A stretch of 64,000 bases of DNA from Ischnura elegans (taxonomy: Eukaryota > Arthropoda > Insecta > Odonata > Coenagrionidae), in contig NC_060254.1 of NCBI RefSeq assembly GCF_921293095.1, positions 61,550,069-61,614,068 on the forward strand, in the 5' to 3' direction. Made by a program: the position numbers and the translations under genes. The notes beneath the pieces were generated by a model. The model saw only the letters and a program-made list of their open reading frames with translations, was not told the DNA's origin and searched no databases. Shown piece after piece: positions 1 through 10,240 of this stretch. Positions within the stretch are counted from its first letter, which is position 1; each line of letters starts with the position of its first letter.

Positions 1-267
1 ATATAATTCCATTCAAACAACAATTTCACTCTTGTAGCCAAGTGAAAGCTTAAATTTCAATTTACAAAAAATATTGTTATTAAGGAACAAAAGGCATAAA
101 AATTTACATCTCACAACAGCAAGATATTGTTTAAATTTTACTCACTGATAACATCAAATCATTAGAATTGATATTTTAGAGGTTTAAAGAAATAAGAAAG
201 CCGTGCATTTCAGTCAGACAACAATACAAAGACAGCCAGGGATGCCCAGGTGTGGAGGTAAGAATCA
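1..267. other. AT-rich sequence without a recognised gene
   Basis: No coding exon or transposon end could be supported in this stretch. It leads into a GC-richer repeat that starts near 268. Confidence 0.5.
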
Positions 268-585
268 AGACTGGGGGGGGGGGGTTTAGGCTAACTAATA
301 CTTACGGGTGTGGGGGTATTGCATACCCACCAGGGTAAGTGGGAGTTGCGGGGGCCCTTCTCCAGAAAATTTTAAGATTAATGGTTCAAAATGACATATA
401 ATAAAGTTTATATGATGACATAACAATAAAGTTTTACAGCTTTATGAGAGATATTTGATTAATCCTAACACTATTCTATGAGTAATAATAATCCATTAAG
501 TAAAATGGACAAAACTTAAAAATTTCTCTGAGCTCTGAGGGAGGTTTTATCCCCAAAACCCCCCCCCTCGCTGAGCCACTGGGGA
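268..585 (+). repeat. Dispersed repeat, copy A (related copy at 47.4-47.7 kb)
   Basis: The stretch matches 47385-47690 over most of its length. Shared blocks include a run around CTCCAGAAAA, a block with GATTAATCCTAA and CTATTCTAT, and a terminal block with CTCTGAG and TTTTATC followed by a C-rich run. No coding potential or clear terminal inverted repeats are visible, so the class is unknown. A G10-type homopolymer sits near its start. Confidence 0.6.
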
Positions 586-935
586 TGCCAACATACAAAA
601 AATATTGGGGGGCCCAAACCGGGGATATTGCCCCAGGAAATTTTATAAGTAGTGCCTGTAAGTTTTTTAATCATTTTAGAAGAGTCTCATGATCAACATT
701 AGAACCCTGATAACTCGAATCTCGATATCTGAACACTTTGAGGAAAATCGACAAGCCTGACGCATTTTTTCCTCACACCCATAAGGAATTTTTGAGGGGG
801 CTCGGGCCTCCTCAGGCCCCATGGAGTTGGTGCTACTTCAGACAGCCCGATACACGCATAAAGAACCTTTTTATTTATGTTTGAAACGTCTTAATAAATA
901 GATAGAATTGCATACAGTCGAACACTCCACCTCAA
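586..935. other. Non-coding spacer
   Basis: No gene or element end was recognised between the dispersed repeat and the following MITE. Confidence 0.4.
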
Positions 936-1589
936 TAGGGTGGTTTCCTATTATTTTTTTATTGCCTATATCGGAAGATTATTACTCCTGGAGTACGTAT
1001 TTCACGCTTTTAGATTTTTAAATGACAATATCTATTTTTCGCGATTAAATGAAAAGTGAAAATTTTCAAGCGCGTGAAAACGCGATGGGTAAGGAAATCT
1101 CTCCGTGTGACGTATTTCTGGTTCCCCCTCCCGTCTTGTGAGGTGACCTTGATCGATGCTCTGAGCTCTGATAGGACGCAGGATGGTAGAGGGTAGCTGA
1201 GTACCTTGCTGGCTGGTAGCGCTTGGCTTAAAAAAGGTTTATTAATACCTTATCAAACGAAGAAAAATTTCTGACCTTAGCCAGTTTTAATAGGTGATTA
1301 TTAAGACATGTTTCCCTGAGCTCTGCGCCTCATGCATGCATTGGTAATCTCAGACGATGTATAACTCCTATCTTCTCCTATAGAAACTAGGTCCCTGTGA
1401 CGTCACGTGGAGTGGCATCGCAAGGGCGCCAATCTGGCCCTTTTCAAATGAGGATAAAAATGGACCATGGCCATTCGTCTAAACCGGTATTTCTAAAACG
1501 AAATAATTTGTATATTATGAATACAGTAATGGTGGGTAACAAATCGCAATCAATGCCTTTCGGTTTCTTTGATGAAGGAAACTACCCTA
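936..1589 (+). mobile_element. MITE, GGGTGGTTTCC family, copy 1
   Basis: This roughly 650-bp element starts with TAGGGTGGTTTCC and ends with GGAAACTACCCTA, so its ends are inverted repeats flanked by TA. Two further copies, in the opposite orientation, lie at 11848-12505 and 41538-42200 with the same internal landmarks: a block with CGCG and GAAAATTTTC, a GTGACGTCACGTGGAGT-like block, and ATGCATGCAT. No transposase is present. TA flanks fit a Tc1/mariner-like origin, but no autonomous partner is in the window. Confidence 0.8.
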
Positions 1590-1885
1590 TTCCAGCAATG
1601 GCCAAAAAACTGAAAAAAAACAAGCATTCCAATGTGGAAAACATGTGACACAAATTCTTTTAAATGTATACACAAGAACATAAATATCTTTCTTTCTGAA
1701 GAAAAGAAAAACAACAACAAATATAAACAAGTTGAACGAGGTCTAGTTCAAACTATTTGCTTCAAACCCAAACCAGTGCGATGATTGAGAAAAAATTCAC
1801 CCTCTAGTCCTTTAGTTAATATGTATGTCTGACTTCTGTTGAGCAGCGGTATATATTTTACTGAGAGAATTTTCTTCTCGACTTA

Positions 1886-2402
1886 GGCCAATTTCCAATC
1901 CACGTAGTATGCACTCATTCCCTTGTTCCCTTTCTCCCTTGCACCCTGCTCCCTTACTAATGCTCTGCTGGCACCATAAAGTGTGAACTGAAATAATGCG
2001 AACTATTGACAGTAACGAAATGTGAAGCGCAGGGTCGGGTTAGGACATCTTGTGGTTGATTTAAGAATCAATTTCACCCTGCTACTCTGTTTGTTTATGT
2101 TTGTAATTTATACTGCTTAGTATTTTGACTTTTCTGGCTCCGATTGGACGCTCTCTCTTCACATATTAAACACAAAATTACTTACAACTCCAGTTCAAGA
2201 TTTCTGAGTTTTCCATTGCCGCCATTTTCACGTCCACTTCCTACGAGGGGAAGGTAGCGAGGGAGCATCCGTGTTCCCTTGCTCACTTACCCTTCGTTCC
2301 CTTGCACCCTCGCCGATTGGATCCACCCTTGCTGTCGTCACATCCGTTACTTGAAGATTGAAAAGTGCACAAAGGGTGAATAATTGCGAATTGGAAAATG
2401 CC
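1886..2402. mobile_element. PIF/Harbinger-type MITE, family 1
   Basis: The 517-bp element is bounded by TTA at 1883-1885 and 2403-2405. Its ends are imperfect inverted repeats: GGCCAATTTCCAATCC on the left, and GGCATTTTCCAATTCG when the right end is read on the other strand. A 3-bp TTA duplication is typical of PIF/Harbinger elements. No transposase is encoded. The interior has pyrimidine-rich CCCTTG repeats near both ends. Confidence 0.7.
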
Positions 2403-2405
2403 TTA

Positions 2406-3496
2406 GTGTCTCACAAAATGATACATAACATTCATATGTTTTAGTCTTTTGTGTTCCAGCTTTGTTATACAGGCAATATATTGCCTGTGTAACAAAGTGG
2501 GAACACATAACATGAACTCCTCATAGACAGCAGTTGGGTTCTCTACCCTTACACCCAAATCATCAAGAAGATACTTCAACCCCCCGCTGGGACAAGACAT
2601 AATTGCCATGGCCAGAGGCATTGGAGATCTCATTGCCATAAATGTGTCCAACCTCATGGTAAAATCTCCTCTGAGACTGACAATAAGCCTCTTGCATCCA
2701 CAGAAACAGAGTTAGCTGTAGGGCTCATTCTTCTTCTGCGAGAGGCAACAGGTCGGTGTGACCAAGGAAGGTAGTGATTGCACAGGCAAACTGCCTGCCC
2801 ATTTGAATTGATATGATAGATATGGAAATACTATGAAATGTTTGTAAAATACTTTTAGCGTGAACAATTTCCATATTATTATATACTATAATAGATATTT
2901 GAATCACATTTTGGTATCCTAGGGCAAAAATATAGTTGTACCCTTAATTTAAGATTTCATTACCAAGTTTTTGAAAAGACAAGGCTATTCTGCATAAAAT
3001 TATCTCTAAGCCTGTCGCAGGACTGAAAATTAGATAGAAAAGAGCTTTCATTTTCAGTTATTTGAATTTTCCATAACATTTCACTTGGATGGTCATCATC
3101 ACTGCCCTCTCTAAGTGAAAATACTGCGTAAACATTGGGTAACAAAGATATTATTTCCAGTTTGAAGTTTTTTTTAGTTTCTTTTCCAATTAATCAATAA
3201 ACACCCCCAATTGAAATAGGACATAACCGTAATCTTTATCCGTCACTATCGTTTTTCCCATTTTGACTATCCAAGCCGATTTTATATGCATAAGGGAAAT
3301 CTAACCAATATTCCCGAATTTGAATTTAGCGCCATACCACAGTCCACCACACGAAAGTTTTTTACATAGGTGACTTACATGACCTTATTGCTCAACAAAT
3401 AATAAATTTTTTATGGAGTGAGGGGAAAATAGTTAATAGAAACCAAAAGTATTATTTTTTAAATAATTTGCTGAATATAGAGGGCCTGTATTAAAT
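2406..3496. other. Intergenic DNA upstream of KGD4
   Basis: No exon or transposon could be supported. The last few hundred bases must contain the KGD4 promoter, but no TATA box was evident. Confidence 0.4.
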
Positions 3497-3529
3497 ATGG
3501 CCGCGATGGCAACTGTTCGGGCCTGGTTG
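3497..3529 (+). CDS. Possible extra first exon of KGD4
   Basis: An ATG at 3497 opens 11 codons (MAAMATVRAWL) that end exactly at a strong donor, GTAAGT. An AG at 3600-3601 lies directly before the ATG of the next exon. Removing this 72-base intron joins the two in frame (phase 0) and lengthens the mitochondrial presequence. It could equally be 5' UTR, with translation starting at 3602. Confidence 0.4.
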
Positions 3530-3601
3530 GTAAGTAATTATCAGCTGTTTGGGACAGACGAAACCGCAAGTTCTTATTTTCTGTGAATTTATTTCTTGAA
3601 G

Positions 3602-3713
3602 ATGCGTCCAGCGGTGATTATACGCACCTTCTATTCGTCGTCCTTCACATTTCAGACTGTGAAACCTCATATTCCCATGATTAAATTTCGGAAAGGAGGA
3701 ATCACAGGAAATG
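3602..3713 (+). CDS. KGD4: KGD4 exon 1 (presequence and VKPH block)
   Basis: The exon runs from ATG to a GTAAGG donor and leaves one base (phase 1). It encodes the targeting presequence and the conserved VKPHxPxIKF motif. Confidence 0.85.
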
Positions 3714-4243
3714 GTAAGGAAATATCTTGTTGATATTTTATTATTACCTGTTTTTGATACACAGCCTCATCCATGTTTGAATATTTTTTATTTACATAAA
3801 AATGCGAATCATGGGCTGAAACGTCAACAAGATTGGTTTGCGTGAAAGTGTTTCTAACGTCAGTTTATTGAGCATCCAGCTTTTTTGGCAGTTTGTGAGC
3901 CTGATTCACTTGTGCGGTCCATTGATGATACCATTCCTTGTTAAACTTTTTTAATTTTAGATTTAAGAGCAACTCAGGCCGCTCCGTCTCCCTCCGATCC
4001 AGCGAAAGCTCGGTTAACTGCACCACCGAAGCCCATTCTTGAGGATTGGCAGCTGCCAAAAAAATATCAACGGCAACCCCTCTCAGATTTAGAAATTGAA
4101 TACATTAATGTAAGCATCATATAAAATATTTCTGTTGTTCTCATTTAATTTAATGGATCTTTGATATTTCTTGTGTCGTTTAACTTTCATTAATGTATGT
4201 CTTATTTTTATTTCAGTACGGTGGTCCACCGCCCATGAAATGA
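3602..4243 (+). CDS. KGD4: 2-oxoglutarate dehydrogenase adaptor subunit KGD4 / MRPS36 (three exons)
   Basis: The gene encodes a small mitochondrial protein that tethers the E3 subunit to the 2-oxoglutarate dehydrogenase core; it was once listed as ribosomal protein S36. Exons 3602-3713, 3961-4109 and 4217-4243 join with phases 1 and 0 to give 95 residues, close to the roughly 100 of animal homologues. The N-terminus (MRPAVIIRTFYSSSFTFQ) is basic and hydroxyl-rich with no acidic residue, as expected of a mitochondrial presequence. It is followed by the family block VKPHIPMIKFRKGG. The C-terminal half carries LPKKYQRQPLSDLEIEYIN and ends YGGPPPMK, matching the conserved LPxKYRRK...EEMEFIQRGGP end of the family. 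The start at 3602 is the simplest, though an in-frame upstream exon is possible. No frameshift is seen. Confidence 0.88.
3961..4109 (+). CDS. KGD4: KGD4 exon 2
   Basis: The acceptor is TTAATTTTAG and the donor GTAAGC. The exon encodes a proline- and alanine-rich linker and then the conserved WQLPKKYQRQPLSDLEIEYIN block that in homologues contacts the E3 side of the complex. The frame is continuous with exon 1. Confidence 0.88.
4217..4243 (+). CDS. KGD4: KGD4 exon 3 (terminal)
   Basis: This 27-base exon follows TTTATTTCAG and encodes YGGPPPMK plus TGA, the typical glycine/proline end of the family. Confidence 0.85.
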   Translation, partial: YGGPPPMK

Positions 4244-5153
4244 ACGATTGACTTTGTCACCTTGCAAAGATACCTCTCACTATGATGTTATTATAGCTCT
4301 TTTTTATTTTATCTTTTAGGATTTTAAATTGTAAGCTGTACATTATTAGCATATTTAAAGCTTCCATCGACCATCTGTTGTAATATAAATTTGAAGGTAC
4401 AATAGCAAATGATAAGAGCATTTGTGCACACTGTTCATCATAATAATTGGGTTGTAGTAAATATTTGAAATTATACTGGGAGTTGTTCTTTTCTTTAAGA
4501 GTTGATTTACCTGTCTGTAATACCTGTAGAAAAATGAATGTTCTGCATTGTGATTCCATACACTGTTCTGCTTATATCTGTGTTTCTTAAGTAATAGTCT
4601 CTCTTTCCTCTGCGTACAGTGAGGTATGGACAGTTGTGACGGTTACTCAATTCTCTTATGAAGGAACTTCTACATTTGAATATTCTTGACTATGTTTTAT
4701 CTGAAGAAAGCCACTTGTTACTAAGGAATTGTTTCCACTTGTTTGGCCACAGGGTAGGGATATAAATATCCCTACTGTGCCATGGCCAAGTTTTTGCACT
4801 GGTGCCATCTTTATGATATTTAATGAGGTCAAGGAGTGGTGGGAACATGCTAGGCTGTGAGTTACTAAATCACTAGTAAGTTTCACGTAGCTCACCTTAC
4901 ACCATTGCGTAGCTTTCAATGATTTGTTAAATTTATGCAAATGCATACATGTAACAAACCCGAATAACATAATCCAAAGACAAGAGATTCTTCATGTATT
5001 TATTTAAGTACAGGCACTGAGGATTTTATAATAGTGTGTCATTTCCCCTTTCATCTAAGATAGGTAAATGTATACATGAAGACTATTTCATGAGGGGACT
5101 TTACCGCAGATTGGTCAACATTCTTGAAAATCATCATAGAAAGAGGATCAAAG
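4244..5153. other. KGD4 3' side and intergenic DNA
   Basis: This is likely 3' UTR followed by spacer. No second gene is supported; the open frames here have no family features. Confidence 0.4.
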
Positions 5154-5304
5154 GTGGCGGCAGGGTAAAGTCCTCGCCTGCCAAACCGAAGGTCGCGGGT
5201 TCGAGTCCCGCCTGGGTAAGTTACCCTTATCCAGGGCATGGATGTTTGTGATTGTTAAATGTTATCAACCCCGATGTAAAGGCCAAAGTGCTGTTTTCGG
5301 TGGT
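5154..5304 (+). repeat. tRNA-headed SINE, copy 1
   Basis: The first 70 bases look like a tRNA: an A-box-like GGCGGCAGGGTAAAGTCC and a B box GGTTCGAGTCCCGCC. The tRNA-unrelated body contains GTAAAGGCC and GCTGTTTTCGG. The same head and body recur at 29194-29354, so this is a SINE and not a working tRNA gene. No CCA-ready acceptor stem or pol III T-run end follows the head. Confidence 0.75.
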
Positions 5305-7042
5305 GTGTGAAATTAATTTTTTTAAAGGCCCATATTTCTGGTGTGATCAAGAAGACAATGAAGGCAATAAAATAAACGACAGGAAATATAAAATAAAACT
5401 TTTAGTACATGTGGCCCAGATGGATGGGGGCCCACCCGGTGTTTTGGGTCCATCCCTTAATAGCTCGGGTCCTCTGAAAAGGGACGGATTTGGCTCGTCA
5501 TGGGTTTCTCATAAATCATGCTTCATATGAAAGAAAAAGTTTATTTTGCATAATCATGTACATATTGCAAAAGCCTAAATCTAGCTACCTTGATTTGTCC
5601 TTATGTGTCCTTACCCTTCTCTCCCTTATGAAGTAAATTCCATTTCTGTATTTCACTTGGTATTAAGTACATATCTCAATTTGGGGTTTGGGTGCCAAGT
5701 TAGCTGAACTCTCAAAAATAAATATACTTCACTTCTATAAAAATGGTGGACCGTATTTGGAGAAGAATCACTTGGGTAAAACCAGAAGTGAACCACTAAT
5801 TTCATTTAGTTCAGCTCTTACAAGTCCAGGTTTGCTTTTTTAAAGCCGTGAACATTAAGGTTTCTAAAATAACTGAAGGATAACCTTGATAAAAAATAAA
5901 ATTATGTGCTTACTCATTCTCAATGTAAAACTCAAGGAAATTTCAATATCTGATACAAGTTGAGTAGTAGAGACCATCACTTGTTTTATTTGTGGGAAAT
6001 ATTTGTAATATTTCGACGCAATCTGCATTTTAATAGTTTAAAATTTCAATTATTCTCCTACAAAGAGAGGTCCTTCGCCCATTCCAGGATATTGTTGAAA
6101 TTCCTAAATCACATCCAACTCCCAATTTGAAGGAAACACTAGGGGTGATGACACCAAAAGTCTTCTCAGCAAAATCCCTATTAAGGTGTTGTGGGGATTT
6201 TCCCATTGCAGACCACATCACTCACATGGTTCATGTCTATATTGATTTACATACCGCATGAAATTTTGGCATGAGAGGCCATCAAGCTTAGGTATGCATG
6301 GGAATACCATAATGAACGCATGTTGAATACTCTTTAGGGGAAGGAGGGGGAATATTAGGGTGTGCAATATTTTCCCAAGAAGCAAATCCGGTTGGCAGTT
6401 ACTATGCAAAATTCCGAATCTGTAGTACAATTGGGAGCTGTAGGAAAATATATTCATAATTTTGTCACTAGACTGCATACACTTATTGTATGTTTGGAAA
6501 GATCAGTTTGGAAGACTTGTATCTCAGGATTCCAGGGATTAATGTATATAGGAAGCACATTAAACAAAGCAACCCTATCCAAATAATTAGCATTGACTTG
6601 GATAGGACCCACCAGTAACACTAGGTGTTGGAAGCTATTGACCGAGTGTGTGTTAGGAACAACAGGAATTCCACTATTTTGAATTTATTTTTCAAGGGGA
6701 AGGGTGCAGAAAGTTGGGATTTCCAGAATATTTCTCAAATTAAGTTTTAGTTTCACACCACCATTTAAAATTTCACCTCTCTAGCTCTTCTGGAAGTGGT
6801 AGGGAATTCATATCCATCAGTGAGTGATTCTATTAGTCTTGCAAGTGACTTATATTATGGACATATTTTATGTTTTTGCAGTCAGATTTTCTTTTCCCAT
6901 CAATAAACGTCCCAATGGGAGTCCCGAGCAGCTGTAATATTTGTGGCTTACCTCTTCAATCTATGATAACTCTTAGCTTATCCTGCAACAATGCGACCCA
7001 CACAGCACAGCGGTATGCCTAACCACCTTACAATCACCACCC
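5305..7042. other. Intergenic DNA
   Basis: No conserved protein or transposon end was recognised. Short open frames up to 92 codons look like chance. Confidence 0.4.
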
Positions 7043-7045
7043 TTA

Positions 7046-7498
7046 AGCCTGAATCACACGATCATTTTTTTCCATCGCGGAAGTGATCACTATCGCGATC
7101 ACTGAACAAAATTATCGTCGCCGGCAATTGTTTTTCGCGATCGTGATGAGGATTCCCATCGCTATTTTTCATCACTCGTCCGGTCGCTTTTTCCGTCGCT
7201 AAAACCGTCACTAAAACCCCATATCAGCCAATCGGAACGCATTCCCCTATGGAGCGATTGCAGCGCAACGTTTGACAATTGTGGGAACGACATAAATAAA
7301 CAAACACGCTATATAATTTCGTGATGTGGATCCTATGACAACGAGCTGTGATATTGGAAATGATGTGAAAAGCGACGGCGGGAGGGACCGTGTGATTTAG
7401 AAAAATGATCACAAGAGCTATTGCTTTTCGCGACGGGAAAATGATCTCGATAGTGATCACTTTCGCGACGAAAAAAAAATGATCGTGTGATTCAGGCT
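7046..7498. mobile_element. PIF/Harbinger-type MITE, family 2, copy 1
   Basis: The 453-bp element has near-perfect terminal inverted repeats. It starts AGCCTGAATCACACGATCAT and its right end is the reverse complement of that, flanked by TTA at 7043-7045 and 7499-7501. The interior is rich in GATCAC and CGCGA motifs. A second copy in the opposite orientation lies at 51124-51557. No transposase is encoded. Confidence 0.85.
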
Positions 7499-7537
7499 TT
7501 ACTGTTCTCTTCAGTCCCTGTACAGCTTAGTTAATAA

Positions 7538-8996
7538 TTTCAAAGGTCCTCCCTTAACAGGTTTCTCACATCTGACTCCGAAGGGAAGTTACCGCCCGAC
7601 TGGAAAATTGCAAGTGTTACACCCATTTTCAAAAAGGGAAACAGAAATGACCCAGGCAACTACCGTCCAATTTCCCTAACATCAATTATAGGCAAGATAC
7701 TTGAACATATCGTTGTTAGTAATATCATGACTTTCTTGGACAGACGTAACTTCCTCCATGACTGTCAGCACGGATTCCGAAAAAATAGATCCTGCGAAAC
7801 ACAGCTCGCGCTCTTTCTTCACGACGTTATAAAATCTGGTGAATCGAAAAGACAAGTTGACGCACTATTTCTATATTTTAAGAAAGCTTTCGACACTGTA
7901 CCTCACAACAAACTTTTATACAAATTACAGTCATGCGGATTAAACGAAACAGTTGTAAACTGGATACGCGACTTCCTCAGAGATCGTAAACAAAAAGTAG
8001 TTCTTGACGGAATTAGCTCTGATGTTGTAAAAGTTACATCAGGTGTTCCACAAGGAAGCGTAATCGGCCCCCTGTTGTTCATTATATACATTAACGATCT
8101 GTGCTCCCGCATTAGCAGTAAAATACGTTTATTTGCTGACGACGCTGTCATCTATCGCGAAATTAGTGATCACTCTGACTATGAAATTCTATCATCTGAC
8201 CTAAACAACGTTCATTTGTGGAGTCAAGAGTGGGGACTCGAACTTAATCTGAGCAAATGCATGGCGGTACATTTTTTGCGGAATTCGTCCAACACTAACA
8301 ATGTTTATGCAGTGGATGGCATTAACATAAAGGCAACAGACGAAGTGAAGTACCTGGGAGTTACGATAACCTCGAACCTCACGTGGGGAACTCATATAAA
8401 GAATATTTGCGGCATAGCCCTGAAGAAATTAGGATTCGTCAAGCGTATTGTGGGAAGATTTTCGGATGAGAAAGTAAAAGAAAGGTGCTATTTCGCTCTC
8501 GTCCGACCGCACCTTGAATATGCAGCGAGTGTATGGGATCCAGTGCAGAAAGACTTAATCCGCGAGCTGAATAAGATACAAAGGAAGGCTGCGCGTTTCG
8601 TCAAAAACCGCTACGGGCGTACTGACAGTGTTACCCAGATGTTAAGCGAATTAGGCTGGGAGCCGTTGGAGACTCGGAGGCTGCGCGCTAGGCTTAGATT
8701 GCTTGAACAATTAAGAATGGATATATTTAAGAGCGACACAGAGAACATAATCTTAGAGCCACACTATATTTCCAGGTCCGACAGAAGCGATAAATTAAGA
8801 GAGATTTTTAGCCGAACGGATAGATATAAGAATTCGTTTTTCCCCCGAACAATAAAGGACTTTAATAAACGCTTGTCCCAACCTCGTTAGAGCACTACTT
8901 TTTTTTTTTTTATAGCTGTAAACGGCTGGTGTCCTAACACCCCCTGCCACACGCCTTTTAGGCGGCTTGCGGGGTATTATGTAGATGTAGATGTAG
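7538..8996 (+). mobile_element. 5'-truncated non-LTR retrotransposon with open reverse transcriptase
   Basis: An uninterrupted frame of about 450 codons runs from 7538 to a stop at 8888-8890. It contains RT landmarks in order: PPDWKIASVTPIFKKG, NYRPISLTS, QHGFRKNRSCETQL, VDALFLYFKKAFDTVPH, SGVPQGSVIGPLLFIIYIND and the catalytic FADD box (LFADDAVIY), then a thumb region and a C-terminal domain. Upstream endonuclease and ORF1 are missing, so the copy is 5'-truncated. The 3' UTR holds a T run, a GC hairpin-like stretch and a (GTAGAT)n tail at about 8977-8996, as in Jockey/CR1-group elements with microsatellite tails. The conserved aspartate at KKAF is kept, but F replaces the usual D before it (YFKKAF, normally DFxKAFD). 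The open frame points to a young insertion. The clade is not assigned with confidence. Confidence 0.9.
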
Positions 8997-9850
8997 ACTG
9001 AAGTACTCTGGTAGCACCCTCCCGGAGATCAAAATGGGGGCTACCAGAGCATCTTACTCGAGAGAGGATTAAAACCCTTTAGAAAATGATGCCAAAGCAT
9101 TGAAACTAGTTTAGAAGTAAATAGGGTGAAAGTTTGTAATATTCATCACAAAATGAACTTCAACAAATTTAACTTAATAAAGATTGAATCTAAAATAATT
9201 TCAATGGCCTACATTCCCTAAGGGTGGACCAGCACTACCTCACAATATACTTGCTTTTTATACTACTTGTATGGATAGTAAATTTGCTTACATAGCAGAT
9301 AACCTCAATATCTAAGGGTCTGTCAAGTCGTCAGTTCATTTGTCCAAAGAAACCTTCACCTGATCTCAAAGCAGTTAGTGAGTGAAGCTTTAGTCATTTT
9401 TCCTGTCAATACCAATGTGGAATTCTTAGAATTTTTTTATGTCAGGTATCAGTCGGCATTTAAAATATCAAATATTCAAGTACAAAATATCAATATGAAT
9501 ATAAAATACTCCCCTGAATTCATGCCTGACGTGGCTGAATTTATACCATTCATTATTTCAATACCAGTTTTACATTTCAGGCAATATTAAACCCAAAATC
9601 AAGCTTCGAAATAATGAAAATTTCTCAGGAGAGACAGGTTAACCCAGAATGATACTGATTAATGATATATACCAGTAATTGATTGGGACAGTGTTTCAGC
9701 ACTTCTGTCTCACACAAATTATAGCAGAACATGTTTGAAGAAGTTATGAGAATCAAAAACTACCATCGGCTATTACTGAAGATGTCAATTTATACCAGTC
9801 TTTCCTCCGAATCCAGGTGTTTTAAAAATTTATAGCTATCATAAAATATT
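8997..9850. other. Spacer between LINE and RGP1
   Basis: This is AT-rich DNA with no supported gene. It ends near the candidate RGP1 polyadenylation signal. Confidence 0.4.
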
Positions 9851-9856
9851 TTTATT
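9851..9856 (-). promoter_or_regulatory. Candidate RGP1 polyadenylation signal
   Basis: AATAAA on the minus strand lies about 160 bases past the RGP1 stop codon, a plausible short 3' UTR. No transcript evidence is available. Confidence 0.4.
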
Positions 9857-10016
9857 GGAGTATGTACACAATAAACAGTAAATAATTAAATTATTAACAA
9901 TTACCTTACAAATTAATTATGGATCAATGAATTGAAGGATGGAAGATTTGAGAGCAAAAACTTTTCCCAGTATTAATATCACAATATATTTGGTCCATAA
10001 CCTAAAGGAATATGTA

Positions 10017-10240
10017 TCAAATGACAATACTGCATTTGCTTTGAGATTGGAAAACTTGAGAAATATTAGCAGGCATTGTTGGATAGATTTTGATTGGTAG
10101 GTTCCAAATCATAGTTTCGATATCTAATGACGATGGCCCTTGCCATACTGTACCATTGGTTGAGTCATCTGTTACTGTTTCAGAGATGTTTGGCTGTGAC
10201 GTAGTCACAAATTCAAAATGCAATCTCCACTTCAAGGACA
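10017..10240 (-). CDS. RGP1: RGP1 exon 8 (terminal)
   Basis: The acceptor is TATGTTTTCAG. It encodes [19 protein letters not shown], an acidic linker, then [20 protein letters not shown] and a tail ending SKCSIVI with a TGA stop. Human RGP1 ends similarly with STITI. Confidence 0.93.

Noticed and set aside
5154-5226. Possible tRNA gene
   Set aside because: The A and B boxes are good, but the head is followed by a SINE body repeated at 29.2 kb and the arms do not close as a functional tRNA.
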